From the NCBI RefSeq assembly GCF_037975245.1, contig NC_092563.1, forward strand, positions 4,981,001 through 5,045,000: DNA of 64,000 nt. Reading direction: 5' to 3'. This DNA is from Apostichopus japonicus. Taxonomy: Eukaryota > Echinodermata > Holothuroidea > Aspidochirotida > Stichopodidae. Positions 1 through 13,965 of this stretch are shown piece after piece. Each line of letters opens with the position of its first letter. Within the stretch, counting starts at the first letter, position 1. The position numbers and the translations under genes are program-made. The notes under the pieces were generated by a model. That model was not told where the DNA came from. It worked only from the letters and a program-made list of their open reading frames with translations, and searched no databases.

Positions 1-131
1 ACATTTAACGTCCATGATTAGGAATTGTCAATTGTCAACAACTGGACCACATACATTCATCTTGGAGTGACTCGAACAGGGGACCTTATGATTGGAAGGC
101 ACCGGCATTCACCACTGTTCTAACACTCTTA
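1..131 (-). mobile_element. tRNA-derived SINE copy, cut by the window edge
   Basis: On the minus strand this reads as a degenerate tRNA-like head (about 131 to 66) followed by a body running off the left edge. It matches 58961-59097 closely: both share the string ttaacgtccatgatta and the block containing gactcgaac and ggaccttatgattg. The B-box-like GTTCGAGTC is present. The A-box part (GAACAGTGGTGAATGCC) is more diverged than in the second copy. The 3' end is outside the window. I do not assign it to a named SINE family. Confidence 0.7.
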
Positions 132-270
132 CACATGTTGAACTGCTATTTTTGTAGTAGTTTGGATATCTATTAATAATCATCCCCAGGCCTCCTCTTC
201 CAACGAATCCTGGATCTATAAGCATATTACTTATGGTTGTCATTTCCACAATCACTTTAATTCCTAAAAG

Positions 271-2783
271 CCCCTATTGAAAGAAGTATTCAAAGGTTTA
301 AGGTCCATAACGAGATACTCCGAAGGCCATGAAATATTCGTAAGATGTCTCTTCCGTCCTTTTGTCCACAGAGAATTTACTAGTAAAGAGATTGCACTGT
401 TTAGTCATCAGTGCTGTCTGCAGCCTGTCTTCATACCGAGGATATCAACCAAGGCTAGCAGACTGGCCAGTATCGATACTTTAACAGAAGACTTTGTAAA
501 CGGTCTGCAAAGTAACTTCCCTGCTACCGTTACTACAGTCCTGAAGTGAGTGCTCTTTTTGTTTACTCTACTGCTTTTTTTTGGTTTTTGGTTTGTTTGT
601 GCGTTTTTTAAATTTTTTTACTCAGTTTTGGATTAAAACACTTGTGAGTTCCTCCATAGAACATGAATGTCATATCTAGGACAGTGTGAAGTTAAGCTAA
701 TATTATCTTTCAGGAAAGCCTTGAGTTTTTAATTGTTTCACATTTCAATCAAGATGGACATTATTCCCCCCACCCCCCCCTATTGAATGCATGATCTATT
801 CACACCAGGTATATGTACCACCTACTGCCCTTGGTGTATACATACCCTTCACTTGTATAGTGTTTGGTGTTCAGGGATAGTCTCACTTGCATGAAAATAT
901 TCTGTTCAAGAAACTTTAAGAAAATCTTTTTATTTTTTTTGGTGTATTATGTATGCATAATATATTTCTATACATGCAGAGCAGAATAGCTTTGTCAATT
1001 CTTCAAAACTGCTTGTCGTTTGAAACCAGTATAACATCTGTTAGTAAAAGTGATACTTTAACTCTTTGTTGGTTTTCCGTAGGACGGGTGCAAAGTTGAC
1101 TTCGGATGAAGAGACTATTGGCAAAAGACATACCTGCGTCCTCTGTCAGGTATGTTTTTTGCGAGATAGAGTCAGATTTAAGTCATATGCTTCTCACCTC
1201 TGTACAGTGCTTCCGAGGGTCTGAATAACCGACTGTATCCTTAAAACCTTCTTTTCAAGGCCACTACGGCATACAGGTTCTCATTGTCTCATTGTTTACT
1301 TTCTGGAAAGATATGAAAAATTGTATTAAAATGCAACCTCATTGATAAGTTTTTTTTTTTATGACATTACACTAACTAAAACTATTTTTTTCACTCCAAT
1401 AGTCATCAGTTACAACTTATAAATAATATTGCAAGTTTGAGTTTGTTCCAAAAAACGAATATCATACAAAATATTAATAATTCTTTCATCATGTTTTATC
1501 TTTTACAGTCACCTGTCGATTCATCATCTTCGGCCAGTTCTGCATCAGCGGCTACTCAGTATTCCATGAGTCTTCGGAAATCCAGTACCGTTTATTCGTC
1601 TTCTTCGTCTGAACCCGAAGCTGCTTGCGAAGTCGCGAGAGACAATGCTAGTTGTTGCGGCGAGGGAGACGAGAGTTGTCAGTCTGCAAAGAAGAACGAA
1701 GAGTGAGTTTTTCTTACTCGCTCGTTGCCTTTGTACATCGTTTCCTCTCTCTGTCCATTTCAAAAAAATACAAAGGGTAAACTTACCAACAATAGAAAAA
1801 ACTGATGGGGTAATTAGTTTACAAACAAACGTGAAAGATTAATGAAAGTTCTCGCTAGATTTGCATTCTCACCTGTCAGATCCTGTTAATGTAAAATTTT
1901 CACACACAACATAAGAGAAGTTATTGGTACCATTAAGTAATTGAGCTTCTTCATGAGTTTCCCCTATTGTTTTTTTTGTATTTTTCCAAATCCAGATTGA
2001 CCTCTGCCGACCTTTCTGTCGTCATGTGTTATGGATGTCAAGTTATGATGCGCGATGTTGTAAGTTGACAATTCCTCTCCTTTTGTTTCTTTTTCTTTCT
2101 TCTTGAGCCTTCATTATCAGTGTGTGTCTTTTTGCCGAGTAAAATGTCGTTGAGAAATGTTGCCAGAGTGTTTGTTAAGTCTGGTGTTTGTCATGCTCGA
2201 GTTGATTCAATTCTAGGAAGCTACATTTTATGAACTTGTTGTTCATATGACACTCTATGAAGTCACTTTTGGGACAATCACTGTTTTTTTGATCCCATAC
2301 ATGCCTGAAAGACTGGATGGTGCTTTCTTTTTATCATTCAAAAGAGGACAATGTTTTTTAATAGGTGGTCTGAAATCCCTTGACTCGTAACGGATAATAC
2401 ATGCTACATGTTCTTTGTAATCGTAAGCGACTACTGAAGGGTTTAGGTTAGGGTTCTGATTTCGGTATAGCCCCATCATATTCAGTGTTTGCTCTTGAAT
2501 ATCCCACTCTTGAGTACAAGGTTGTCTTTATCATATTTTTTGGATGCCATGGCACACTATACAAATAGTGGGAATGTGGTGGAATTCAATGTCAATTTAA
2601 TTGTCATTGTTTTTTGCTTTTCTTTTCTTGACTTTTCCCCCTTTTGGTGTTTTTGCTGCTTTGCAGAAATCTCTTGACAGGCTTCCAAGCTCGGTCCTCG
2701 CCGATGTACAGAGACAGAAGAGAAGGGATGAGATGCGTTTAGAAATTGAGGATTTTCTCCTGGATGGAAGCGAAGAAGGATGA
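271..2783 (+). CDS. CTU2: Cytoplasmic tRNA 2-thiolation protein 2 (CTU2/NCS2), 3' exons only
   Basis: CTU2 acts with CTU1 in the cytosol and the URM1 sulfur pathway to thiolate U34 of Lys, Glu and Gln tRNAs (family knowledge). Five exons are seen: about 271-545 (5' limit uncertain; an in-frame stop at 265-267 forces a splice after it), 1083-1149, 1509-1702, 1996-2059 and 2667-2783 (stop TGA). All introns are GT-AG and the phases agree. The first exon has the CTU2-like stretch STKASRLASIDTLTEDFV and then NFPATVTTV. Two Cys pairs, CVLC and CYGC, flank a Ser-rich linker as in the family. The last exon reads KSLDRLPSSVL and ends EIEDFLLDGSEEG, a typical CTU2 tail. The N-terminal PP-loop-like half lies beyond the left edge. 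A possible AATAAA is at 2788-2793, only 5 nt after the stop, so the real polyadenylation site may be further on. Confidence 0.92.
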
Positions 2784-2790
2784 CAGAAAT

Positions 2791-3001
2791 AAAAGGGAAC
2801 TTTGGTACTAACTCACTGCTTGCAGAGATACCACTGAGAGGAGATACAGATCATGGTCTTACCTTGCTGGATTACCTACATCATGATAGCAATGAGAGGT
2901 AACATAAATGACACACTAAAGGGAACGTTCTTACTGACTCACTGCTTGCAGAGAGACCACTGAGAGGAGATACAGATCATGGTCTTACCATGCTGGATTA
3001 C
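2791..3001. repeat. Two-copy tandem duplication in the CTU2 3' flank
   Basis: About 85 bp at 2791-2876 recurs at 2917-3001 (period about 125 bp). Both contain gcttgcagagagaccactga or a one-base variant, then gagatacagatcatggtctt. The block starts just after the CTU2 stop and probably belongs to its 3' UTR. Copies differ by a few substitutions and no coding frame is supported. Confidence 0.8.
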
Positions 3002-6000
3002 TTTTGGATGAAAGTGATAGGATGTAACAGAGTATTCTTGATGTGCATACCTTTCCAAGATGATATCTGATGTATGAAAGTGATGACAGGTACATATGTG
3101 AAATAAAATAAAACAGAGTGGCTGAATCCATTCTCACAGAGGCTATACTACCTATCCAACTTACCAACAGCATCATAGTGTTAGGAGGTAACAGGGACAC
3201 ACCAAAACCATGGTTTTATCGCTGAAAAAGACAAAATGCAGGATTACCTAGAAAGAAAAACGGGAAATATCAGTGCTGAGACTTTGAGAAGATAAAATAA
3301 TAGTTTATCATGATGATTCAAGTTAAGTGTTGAAAAGTGGGATGAGATTCTGGCAGCTCAGTGTAGATGGTATGGGCTACAGGTAATGTGTGTGTGTGGG
3401 GGGGGGGGGTGAAGGGGACACTTAAATTTTAACATCGTCAGACCTTTCGGTAAAGAGACCATACAGGGCAGTTCCTCATTTATAAAGAGTTTAAAAATTA
3501 CAGAAGTAAAAAATATATCATAGATGACTGATATTATGATTATTTTCTGTTGCCTTTATTTTTCTGCTGTTTTTTGGTTCTATATATTGTAACAACTCAA
3601 AATAATTTCTACTCCCATTCTTGTCCTAAACCTTTCCAAAGCCAGCCAATAACTCCTACAGTAATATCTGTCCTACGCTTTTGTGGTCGCTGTAGTAATC
3701 AGTTTTGGTTCATCAAAGTTTCAGCAGATGTTGTATAGCGCCCTCTTTTCACTATTCGCAGTTTCAATGGTTTGAGGTATGTTTTGTATGTTTGTCCCAT
3801 TCAATATCATCTAGTTGTGTGACTATAAAAATGTTGTGACAGAGATTACATTTAGATAGATGGAGAGGGAATGAGAAAGGGTCTTAGGGAGAAGAGGGCA
3901 GAAGTGGGGGGAGGGGGGGGAGAAGGGGAGGTGAGTTGCCCTCACAAGATCAGTTATATTCAGCCCCCCTGTCCCCCGTCTAAGACACCTTTATCTGTAC
4001 AAACACTAAGTTACAGGACACGAGTATTGTACCCCACCTGAATTGTCGGTGCCCAGGCTCCGATTCAGAATTCAGGGTGGGTGGGTGGGGGTGGACCTGC
4101 TTAAACAATTAATAACTCCCTAAAACACAGCCAAAATGGTTGTTAACCACATAGATGATTTACTTTGAGTGAGGGGTGTCCAATTACGAACAGTCGGACT
4201 GATGCACTGAAGTTTCAAGCCGTAACACACAACAGCTGTAAATCGAGAGCGACTATTGAGATGATGCCCTCAACATGGAAAACGACTGTGAAACGACTAC
4301 GAGCTCTATTTTACCTCTCTAGTACTACACATATTTACCTGATTACATCGCCGATGTCGTAATTTATCCAACTTCACTTATCGCACCCGCCATGTTTATG
4401 AGTTTTCCACGAAACTCAGTGTACTCGAGACTTAGCAAAGGTAATAGAATTTGACTCATCCGATGACTGATGTTACTCTGGCGGTGAGAAGTCAACAGAC
4501 CGGCTGTTGTGACTTTTCTTGCACGATGGGTAGTGATCCTATTTGCGTAGTTTGTCTCTACAACACAGTATAGTGTCTAGCTTAAAGATGATGCAAACTC
4601 TCACTTCGAAAAAAACAAGGAATTAAGATGTGGTAGGGTACATGGTTCCTCACATTGCTTACACAATGAGTTCAATCTTCTACGTATGATGTAGGCCGAG
4701 ACATACTGCCAGGATGTGAATGTGTTCCGAAAATATGTTTGGATGTGTCAGACGTTCAATGACAAGTTTTGGGCATTGCCAAGTAAAATTACAAGAAAGG
4801 AATATAAAGCAGTTAAATGGTGATGAATCAAATCTAAGGGGAAGGGATGGGTTGGGTTGGGCCGTATGGGGGTTTTGAAATGCCATCAGATCTCCCACGC
4901 TTCCTTCTTTGATGTGTATTATATGTAACTGAATCAGGGGCGGTGGCAAGGAGATGACCACAAAATTATTCTCCCTCGACTTGCAAAAATAACATATACT
5001 CTTAGGCCTATATATGCCTTAGATATTTTCTGACAAAGTATACTGTTGAACGTGAAAACACAAAATTTCCTTCGTTCTCAGCAGTTTGGCTACATACTTA
5101 TACCTCAGCCCAACCGGTCTATATACCATGAGAGCAGCGGTGACACTACGAACGAGAGGAGAAATACAATGTCCACTTATACCGAAATAAATAGAAATTT
5201 GCAGATGAAAGCATTCGAGAGCCTCCCCCACTTTCTTCCTCCCCCATACCCGCTTTCCCCTGGTCTAACCCTTCGTTATTAGCCCTTTAAAAACACCGTT
5301 GCTAGGGAATGTTTCATTACTGTAATACGCATTTGAAGTAGACATAAACATATGCAGAAACCGCGGAAAGCGATAAAAAAAAAGAAGCAATTCCCGAGAC
5401 TGAGGGTGAGGAAAGTTCAACCAGAGAACGTTTAGGTATTTTATTTACGTTCTTATCCGTAACAAATACCATTATTCACCCGTCATAATCTTGCTATAAG
5501 GTACAAATACTTTTCATTTCTTAACTCTCTTTCAGAAATTGGTTTTGATAGTTCATATAGTTCATATTCCCATCAATGAAATTTATTAGCGTTCTGCACC
5601 CACCATTCTTTTTCCCTCGATAAAAACGGCTGCCGTTCAACAACGACAATAATTGTAAGGTTTGCCTCACGGGTCCTTCGGGGGTATTAAATGCCTCAAC
5701 AAGAACGAGTGGACTAATGAAGATTAATATTTGTAAATCTCAGTATTTGATGAGAGACCGATATCAGCGTACATACGCAAATCGAATATGTTATTATCGT
5801 AAAAATAAAATAGAGATAAATATATTGGAAGTTGATAAGAATGGAACGGGAAGTGGCTGTTTCCTGTAACATGTCGTGGAAGGTTGATACATCATATGGT
5901 ACAACAGCAGGTGGGTGCATAATGCGATCAAAAGGGGGGGGGGGGAGAAACAGGTTGGCTGTATGGCCCAAAGCCGCATACGACCCAGTGGAGGATACGG

Positions 6001-6084
6001 ATGTTCTCAGGAGCGTGGGCCCGGGCCCCGACAAGTTTGGGTTGATAACGAAGTTATACCACCGCAAAAGTGGTAAATTAGAAA
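3002..6084. other. No gene seen
   Basis: There are only short open frames with no recognisable protein and no paired splice sites. G-rich tracts occur at about 3399-3409 and 3907-3931. The first part may still be CTU2 3' UTR. Confidence 0.55.
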
Positions 6085-6357
6085 CAGCGGCGGAGCGTCC
6101 ATACAGTCAGGGGGGCGGATGCCCCCCTGACGGACTGAAATGGACAGCTGGCGCCCTTTTCAGCTTATTACCACTTTTTACTTATTCGCAATTATTGACT
6201 TTTTTATTGCGCTCTCATCTACCTATTGACATTTGATACATCATCGGCAAATTAGCAAGGCCCGGAAAGGGTCATTTCCGGCGATCTAAGGGAGTATCTT
6301 TGCTCAAAAAAAAAATATATGTATGCTAACCTGTGGTGGCGCTCCGCTTAGATATTT
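6085..6357 (+). mobile_element. Truncated copy of the CAGYGGCGGAGC hAT-type MITE
   Basis: The segment starts cagcggcggagcgtccatac and follows the element at 15840-16206 through the gtcaggggggcg palindrome, the ttaccactttttacttattc block and ggcccggaaagggtcatttc. It ends in ggtggcgctccgcttagata. The far inverted repeat is missing, so it is 3'-truncated. A 134-codon open frame at 5832-6236 runs across the element start and is not considered a gene. Confidence 0.7.
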
Positions 6358-6360
6358 TTT

Positions 6361-9300
6361 TTTATTTTTTTAAATTCCAGAGAAGGGTAAGGAAGTTCAA
6401 CGAGAGAATCTTTACTATTGTTTGTAACTACTTTTTGGTGCATGATAAATTCAAGACTGGCGGGTGGGGGCAAGTTTCCCGGGCCCGGGATCCGCCACTG
6501 TCAACAACATTCCAAAGTGATGCAGCTAGTTTTGCTTCACTACTAACATTCACTTTACATGGATAATCACACATCGAAAACGTTTTAAATGCCAAACATG
6601 TTCGAACACCCACTACCGTCAGTTCATTCCGACCTCTCTTCATATATTAAGTGGGAAACCTTTATAAACAAAATGAAAATGTTTGATGAGAGGAACAACA
6701 TTGAATTCGATGACTTCATTGCACCGTTTCCTGATTTTGTTTGGATTTCACATATGCCTATATGCCTATCTTTATTTCACATATGCAGCCACTAACGAGG
6801 AGTGAGTGCCAGTGGCAACAATGTCCCTTACATGATCCCTGAGAACTGGACATATTCTTCCCATGTAGCTTCATGGCTTAGAAAATGCTAAAATGAAAAT
6901 TCCCGGTCCGTTCAACTCTCGAAAGAAATAGTTCAATTGGGCGTCTTATAAACACCATAATGTTTAGCTATACAGCTGTACAAATATGGGACTGGGCGGG
7001 GCTAAGGGGGGGGGCAGTGGTGTGAGGGTAGTTTGAGGCTTTGTCCGATATAGACGATGTACATAGGTTTTTTTTCTTACTTCTCCATCTTCAATGTAAA
7101 CAGTCGACCCATTCCCAGAAGGCTCAAGTGACCTCTTTGCCCGTAATGCATCATATGTTCTCTTTATTTCATCTCTTAATTGGAAGCATCATAAAATGTT
7201 ACGCTTCATCGAACAAGAAAATTTTCATAACTAGTTTCATTAAAAGAAGTTCCGGAAACTGGAAATGCTTTATATTTTTTTTAAGACTTCGTCCAGAATA
7301 TATATATTGTTACTGTAGATATGTGTTATCAAAATAGATCATCCGCGAATGAATAAAGTGTAACCGATGTATACTGACTAACTTGTGGTTTATTGTTAAA
7401 CTATATATGCTTCAAGTCCTTTATATGATTATACTTTATTGTTGTGATATTACAGCCGATTGTATGCAGTAGATTATCCATTCTTAAAACCAACAGTTCG
7501 GTCAAGAAACAAGACCGGAAATTACGATCACTGGACCTCATCTTACTTCCTGTATTTGTTCAAGGACAAGGTGACGAATGACAGGACAAAATTGATCATA
7601 ATAACTTGATTTATCACCTTTTTTTTATCTCATCGAAAAATCGCCAGGATGATCAGTTTGCACGCAAGTTCGCACGACGAGGAAAGTAAAGAATGACGAT
7701 ATAAAAGGAAAATGGGGGCACGGAGGGGGGCATGGAGGGGTGCAAGGAAGGGGGAAGGTTGTATCCTTCTGTCAACAGTATACTGTCTCGCTTTAGTTTG
7801 CAGAGAAACTTCAAAAAATTGTTTAAAGGGCGAGATAAATATTCAGCGACTGAATTTATATCAGCAAATAGCTCTCCTTTATATTCAAAAAAATTCAAAA
7901 CGACCTACCTTGAATATTTTCAGATACGGGTATCTCTTGCATTCTCATAAAAGTTGATGAAAATAAGAGAGGAAATTATTTAAAATATTCTTTGGACTGT
8001 ATACATATCTTCTCCTTAATTACTATTGATTCTTACTTCAAACCCAGGCACTGCTTATTAAGAAATATACATTACAAATTGTTGGCAGAAAAAGGGTTCT
8101 CTATTCGTATTAATAATTTAAGAAAAGTATATCCAATTATATGTGGATATTACATGATTTTGGTGCAAATGGTAAAAAGCTACAAACCAACTCAACATGC
8201 AGCTCTAAAAATGAATGATGGATCAGAATTCGATCATGTCGAAAAATGAAATAAGTGACAGCCATACTTGCGTTGGACGCCAATATTCTGGAAATTTGAC
8301 GAAACCTATCCGAACTCAAAATATGCCTCGTTCCCCATCTCCCACTAGATCTTTTTCCACCAAAATGTAATGAAAATTATTTAATTTCGACTCCGAATAT
8401 TACGTCATTCGGACACTTTTATTTGTAAATTTGAACGTCATGTAAAGATATAATAATCATTTTAGACTTATTTCCATTACTTGAAATGATGCTATATGGC
8501 TGCATGAAATGATAACTATTTGGAGAATAAAACTTAAGTGTTTAGAAATAAAATCATGAGAAATAATTAGTCATGTTGTGTGCGCGTGCGCGATAGTGTA
8601 TTTTGTATTGTGTATGTGAAGGGGCGTTGTGTGTGTGTGTGCACAGTGGATGGAGGGTATATAGGGGTAGAGAGGATGTCCATACTATAGCAAATACTTG
8701 AGCAGAAGCTATTTGTAACATAACACGATGTTTATATTAAAGTTTTGATAAAAGAAAACTAAGAAGATATGTAAACATCTGTCATGATTCATTCTAACAT
8801 CATTCTATGTGGTTTACTCTCTGCGGTAAACTATAAATGATAGAATATCTTTTTGTCTGAACTACCTCCGATGGGGTTGACCTTTGACCGCTAACTATCG
8901 CCTCCTATCATCATCGCAAACATAGGCAATGGTGAGTATTCGTGGAGGGTGTATACGCATATACAAGAGGATATAACTGAAGGCGGAAACCACAATTTCC
9001 CTTTATGATTGCTTAATCAAACATCTGCTAAGATCGACGAGGGATGGGATTAGGGATAAATATATATATATTAGGGTCAACGGCATATCACTTCACGATT
9101 GAATGAAACGATTAACCATAGTAGTAGTTGTCACGTGGGAATGTTCTAACTCGGTCGGATACGAGTCACGGGGGATGAGATTATACATAGAACAAAGGAT
9201 CCTGGTGTGTATTCTGAGGGGGAAAAATGACAATTTCAGGAAAAACATTGCTTTCACGGATGGCTTGATCTAGAAACATAAGCGCAATGTTCTTTATGTA

Positions 9301-11090
9301 GTCTGAATCATGACAAAAGGGCTTTGTTGTATTGTCTGTATCCTCCGCCAGGGTTCCAAGCTTCCCCTGTGGCCGTAATGACTGTCATTTAACCCTATTC
9401 AATCGGCCCTTGCTTTATGAACTTATCGAAGGTTGTGTTTGTACAGTTCTACGAAATCCAGGCCGCTATGTTTATACGGCTCGCGCATGGCCCGAATCTC
9501 GGACTCATATTCATAAGCTTTGTCCCATAATAGGCTAGAAAAATTAATAATGGTTACAAACGTTTATACACCCCCCCCCTTCTCGTTTCACTTTTAAGTT
9601 TGCCAAAATTGACAGACAGATTGATAGAGGAGGGCGGGTGAGGGGGGGGGGAGGATATCGGATAGTACTGATAACCTTTGACCTGTTCTGCCATCAATGG
9701 CAGCTAGGGGCGGGTGTGGGTGTGGGTGTGGCCGGGTGGTTTAAACCGACTCCAATGGAGGGTTCGATTCGGTCGGTTCGGTGATAGAACCAATCTCCAT
9801 TTCGTGAGATGATGAGTTGATGCGATAATATTTTCTCTCCCTCCCCTTGAAAACCTAGATTGCCACGGTTACCCTTCAGTTTCATTTCCGTTCCACGTGT
9901 TCTGTAGAATTCGTTAAATTTTATTTTATCGTAACCGTACAACACATCAGGACTGATCATATATGCCAATTTGATGATACTGACCAAAATGGACAAACAA
10001 TAAAACAATGTAAATATTTGCTTCATTCAAGTCCATCCGTCGGAAGTATTTTAAGGTTTGATATGGAAATAATTCAAATCAACCTCACTTATAAAATTGT
10101 CTATTTAAAGGACGTTGTTTTCTTGTTACAGGCGATAGATTGGCGTATTGTAAACAATTAAAGTATATAGGCCTATATAGTATCATAATGTTGAACGAAC
10201 GCCAGGGATGCACATCTTGTCGGCAGCACTAAAAACCAGTTATATTGGCCTGTATGTACAAAGCTAGACTGAGTAATAAACAATAATACATGTCAGCAGT
10301 GTATACTAGGTTTATATGTAACTCTCGAGTTGCCGCTGATAAAAACAAACTACCATTCCTTGTCAATAAAAAGAGCTTGCCGATTGGCTAACTTAAGGCG
10401 CGTCAGGTTTGCCCAGTGTCCCTCCCCAATCCCCTCCCCACCCCTCCTCCCTTTCCCCACCCTTTCCGAAACCTATCAGATGAGCTGGACGTGAATAACA
10501 GCAGTGCGTTAACGATTAAAGTAGTTTGATATTTCACTTCCCGAAGAAAAAGATGGCACGTTTCCAACCCACACCCATTACTTCCGGCCTTTCCCCACAT
10601 CAAAAACAGTCATAAATCAGAACAAATATGAAAATAACAGATCGATGTTAAATCTTATCCAATTGATTTAGTGGTCTCGAAAATGTCAGCGAGCAATATG
10701 AATCCAACAAAATATTTACGAAACGATGTTTTTTTTCGCGCGAAAGACAAAGACGTCTATTTTGCTCATCATGCATGTGTAAAGCAGCTATTCATGGATT
10801 AAACTGTTTTGTCCTGCACACATCCTGTTGATGTCATTTTGTAGCCAAATTTAAATCGTACATTTGGAAAAGGAAAGACATTTATGGAGTTATTTATCCG
10901 GTTACAAAAAAAAATAGGCATACAATACATCTTGATATAGTATTTATTACACGTACTGCAGGGAACGTCAGCAAAAATTCCAAACGGACGACCACAAAGA
11001 ACATCCCTAATTACCGCTCTTTTATAACCAACTTTATTCATTTCTTAAAACTATAGCCTCAGCAAATTTCTCTTCAAACTACACTATAAG
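6361..11090. other. No gene seen
   Basis: AT-rich intergenic DNA. Open frames are below 115 codons and have no recognisable domain. A short GT-rich run lies near 8575-8640 and poly-C/poly-G tracts near 9571-9652. An exon of an unknown gene could still hide here. Confidence 0.5.
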
Positions 11091-11345
11091 AGATAACGCT
11101 GATTCGTTCTGAAGATATTTCTAGTAGCCTGAAGTTAAAGATATCTCTGGTAGCATGAAATTATAGATATCACAAATTCGAATGAAAGATATCTCACAGA
11201 AATCAAAGAAATATCTTTAAGTCGAAGCGAAAAGACCTCTCTTATATATGAATTTAAGATATGTTTTAGTTTTTTCATAGAAACAAACATATACATCCTC
11301 ATGTAAATATGGAGGTATGTCTAATTCCAATTAATGATATCTCTT
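11091..11345. repeat. Degenerate GATATCT-motif minisatellite
   Basis: Variants of aagatatctc recur roughly every 25-35 bp (aagatatttc, aagatatctc, tagatatcac, aagatatctc, aaatatcttt, aagatatgtt, tgatatctct), separated by stretches such as tagtagcctgaagtt and ggtagcatgaaatta. It looks like an old, diverged short tandem array. Confidence 0.5.
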
Positions 11346-13886
11346 CTAAAGTTATCAGTGATAGCAATTAAAGATAAAAATAATAATAATAAGAAAGAAA
11401 ATGATACAAAGACGAAAACTGTTCAGCCATGATGAAGCTTAAACTAATATTTACTGCTATCCTCGGGATATCGTTTATATTCTTTGAAACCCATCATCTA
11501 ATTATTTCCCATCAACGTCTGGTATACACGTAGAAGAACTAGATTGGTCGAGAAAATATGCACCAAAATTGTTTTGGGAAACTTGCAGCCATGTTTAGCA
11601 TGACAAATGTTTGACGGTAAATAAACTGATGATGTTTTAATACCTCTTGGAAATATATGTTGTAGCTTATTCATGACAGGTGTACACGCATATTAAATGC
11701 AAAGTTGGATATGGTCGTAGCCGACGCAAAGCTCGGGTTATTTACGTCTGTTTACGACAAATGTGTCGCGGAATTGGACCCTATAGAGCAGCAGATCAAA
11801 GATATAACTATATAGGCCTACTGCTGTAGGCCTATAAGAGGCTTAGACTGACTCAAATTTCTCGATCCACTCCTGTCTACCAGTAACAAAGATCGATCAT
11901 CGCTGGAATCTGTTTTCAGATTAATATTATTTTTCTTTTATATACCGTTCTTTTTTTTAAAAGATGCATCGGTGGTGAGGAATTTTACCCGCAGGGATTT
12001 GCACTGGAATTCGATGCCATCTTTTTGAATCTGTGATTGAAGGGTGTTTTATATCGTATATTGTGGATGTTAAGGTTCATAGGACTATTATGACGGTACT
12101 ACGGTACTACGGGAAGATTTTAATTGAAGACATGGAGGCATATATGTTGAGATGAATCCATATCAATCATGCTATAGTTCGATGACTTCAGCCACAAAAT
12201 GAAATGATTAGAGAACATATGATTCACCACGGAGACCATTGGAAATTAACAATTTATCAGGCTATTCATGGCGTGTGGTATAGCTAGGATAGAATGGTGA
12301 CCCCCTCCTCCTTTGAAACTGGGGAGGGACAGGGTTATGTTTCTTCTGCAGCTGTAACACCTTTCATATGACCCGTCCTACTTTTTTATGTTCTGCTCAT
12401 CCTACACTTCCTGTGTCCCTCTCTCCGCCATTTTGTAAGTTAGGGATATAAAATGTAGCCTACACATCACGTACGGCGTTGATTAATAGAAAAACAAATA
12501 GTGCATGGCAATCAAATGATCAACTCTTACGGCACAAGGTATCTTGGAGAATATAGGCAACCTATTGGAAGTAGCCTTCACATGAAATTACCGTACTATA
12601 CACACGTTTCGGCTACTGAGGAACTGCCAAAAGATATTTGATTTTGTGTGTGGATGGATCCTTAAATCTTAGTCTTGCTGTCATCGTGACCCGCCCCCCC
12701 CCCCCTCCCCCTCCATTCAGCTCGACATTTTTGGACGCTATCTATTATTTTATTTGAGTTATTTCATTTGAGAATAAGTCATTCTTGCCAAATGGGGTCG
12801 TAGTTTAGGATCATAATGTGCATGGTCCTTTTGGCGTTCCATACAACGGTATACAGACGAAGTTACCCTTCATCTAATACACTAGCTGTCAGTTAAGAAG
12901 TAAACCCCCCATGACCGCTTTCACCGGTTAAAAACACGCTTATCAAAACATATATATTCTAGAGAAATCTTGAAGCTCATATATAAAGACAAAATCTATC
13001 ATTAATATGGATATTGTTAATTAAGTTGACAGAGGTAAACCCTACGGACATATAGATTAATTAAATTCTCAAAGACAAATCTATGTTGAACCTTTTCAAA
13101 TTCAGGGTCAACTCAAAATCGACTCTTTCAATAAACAAAATGCCTACAGGGTAACACTTCTCAGTGACGTGTACGTTCAGTGAATTGAGTCCTCGGCTTC
13201 CCTGACATTTCAAGGCCTCAAAGGTTTCGTAAAAGCTTGTAACTTTTCTAATAGTTTCAATCATTGTATTTATAAAGAAGTGAATAAATTAATGTTATAG
13301 AATATCGGTATTCATGTGATACCAACCAACATGGCCGGTGCAACCACGTCAACTTCTGTGGGCTCAAGCTCTTTCCCCAGAATAAAATCAGGGGGATCCG
13401 CCCAACCCCTACCTCCTGGCAGAGAGACTATTGCAAATCATCCTTGTGTACACTACATACATATATTAGGTTTGTGCTAAAACAGGCGAAAATTCTTTAA
13501 CATTGTTTCAAAAATTGAATACTATAACACCATTCTGCATTTAAGCACGTCCTATCCATTTTACCAAACTTTAACTTCCCACCTTTCCCCTTAGACCCCT
13601 CCCCTTTGACGACATAACATCTTAGGTCCCCAGTCACTGATACCAACACTTCACGTACATAAAACCTATACCATGTACCTGCAATGATGGACTACAGTTT
13701 AACAGGCGTAGGAACAACCTGCATGTAGATCCACTTCACGGCAGTGCTAACTTCATGCAACTGGATCAGTTTTAGTTACGGTATTAAAAAGAGTGCCATG
13801 CAATCAGCTTGATCAAATGTTCGTTCACATAAAGGATCGAATTTTACGATTTTTCATTACTAATAAGATCACCATGCAGTACCCCC
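11346..13886. other. No gene seen
   Basis: Intergenic DNA without supportable exons. A poly-C tract lies near 12693-12712. No RNA gene recognised. Confidence 0.5.
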
Positions 13887-13894
13887 CCCCCCTC

Positions 13895-13965
13895 CAGTGG
13901 CAGGGGGCCCCTGTGGTCGGGGCCCCGGTTCAGCACGGTCCGAGCCCATAGGAGTTACGCTACTG
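13895..13965. mobile_element. 71-bp hAT-like mini-element
   Basis: The sequence begins CAGTGGCAGG and ends GTTACGCTACTG, whose reverse complement is CAGTAGCGTAAC, so the ends are hAT-like (CAGTRGC). The 8 bp on each side are identical, cccccctc at 13887-13894 and 13966-13973. The interior is GC-rich. The TSD is low-complexity, so chance is not excluded. Confidence 0.55.

Noticed and set aside
5832-6236. 134-codon open frame
   Set aside because: It crosses into a MITE copy and a poly-G tract, has no recognisable domain and no splice context.
9332-9538. 68-codon open frame with a protein-like composition
   Set aside because: No ATG start is evident, there are no flanking splice signals I could pair, and no family is recognised.
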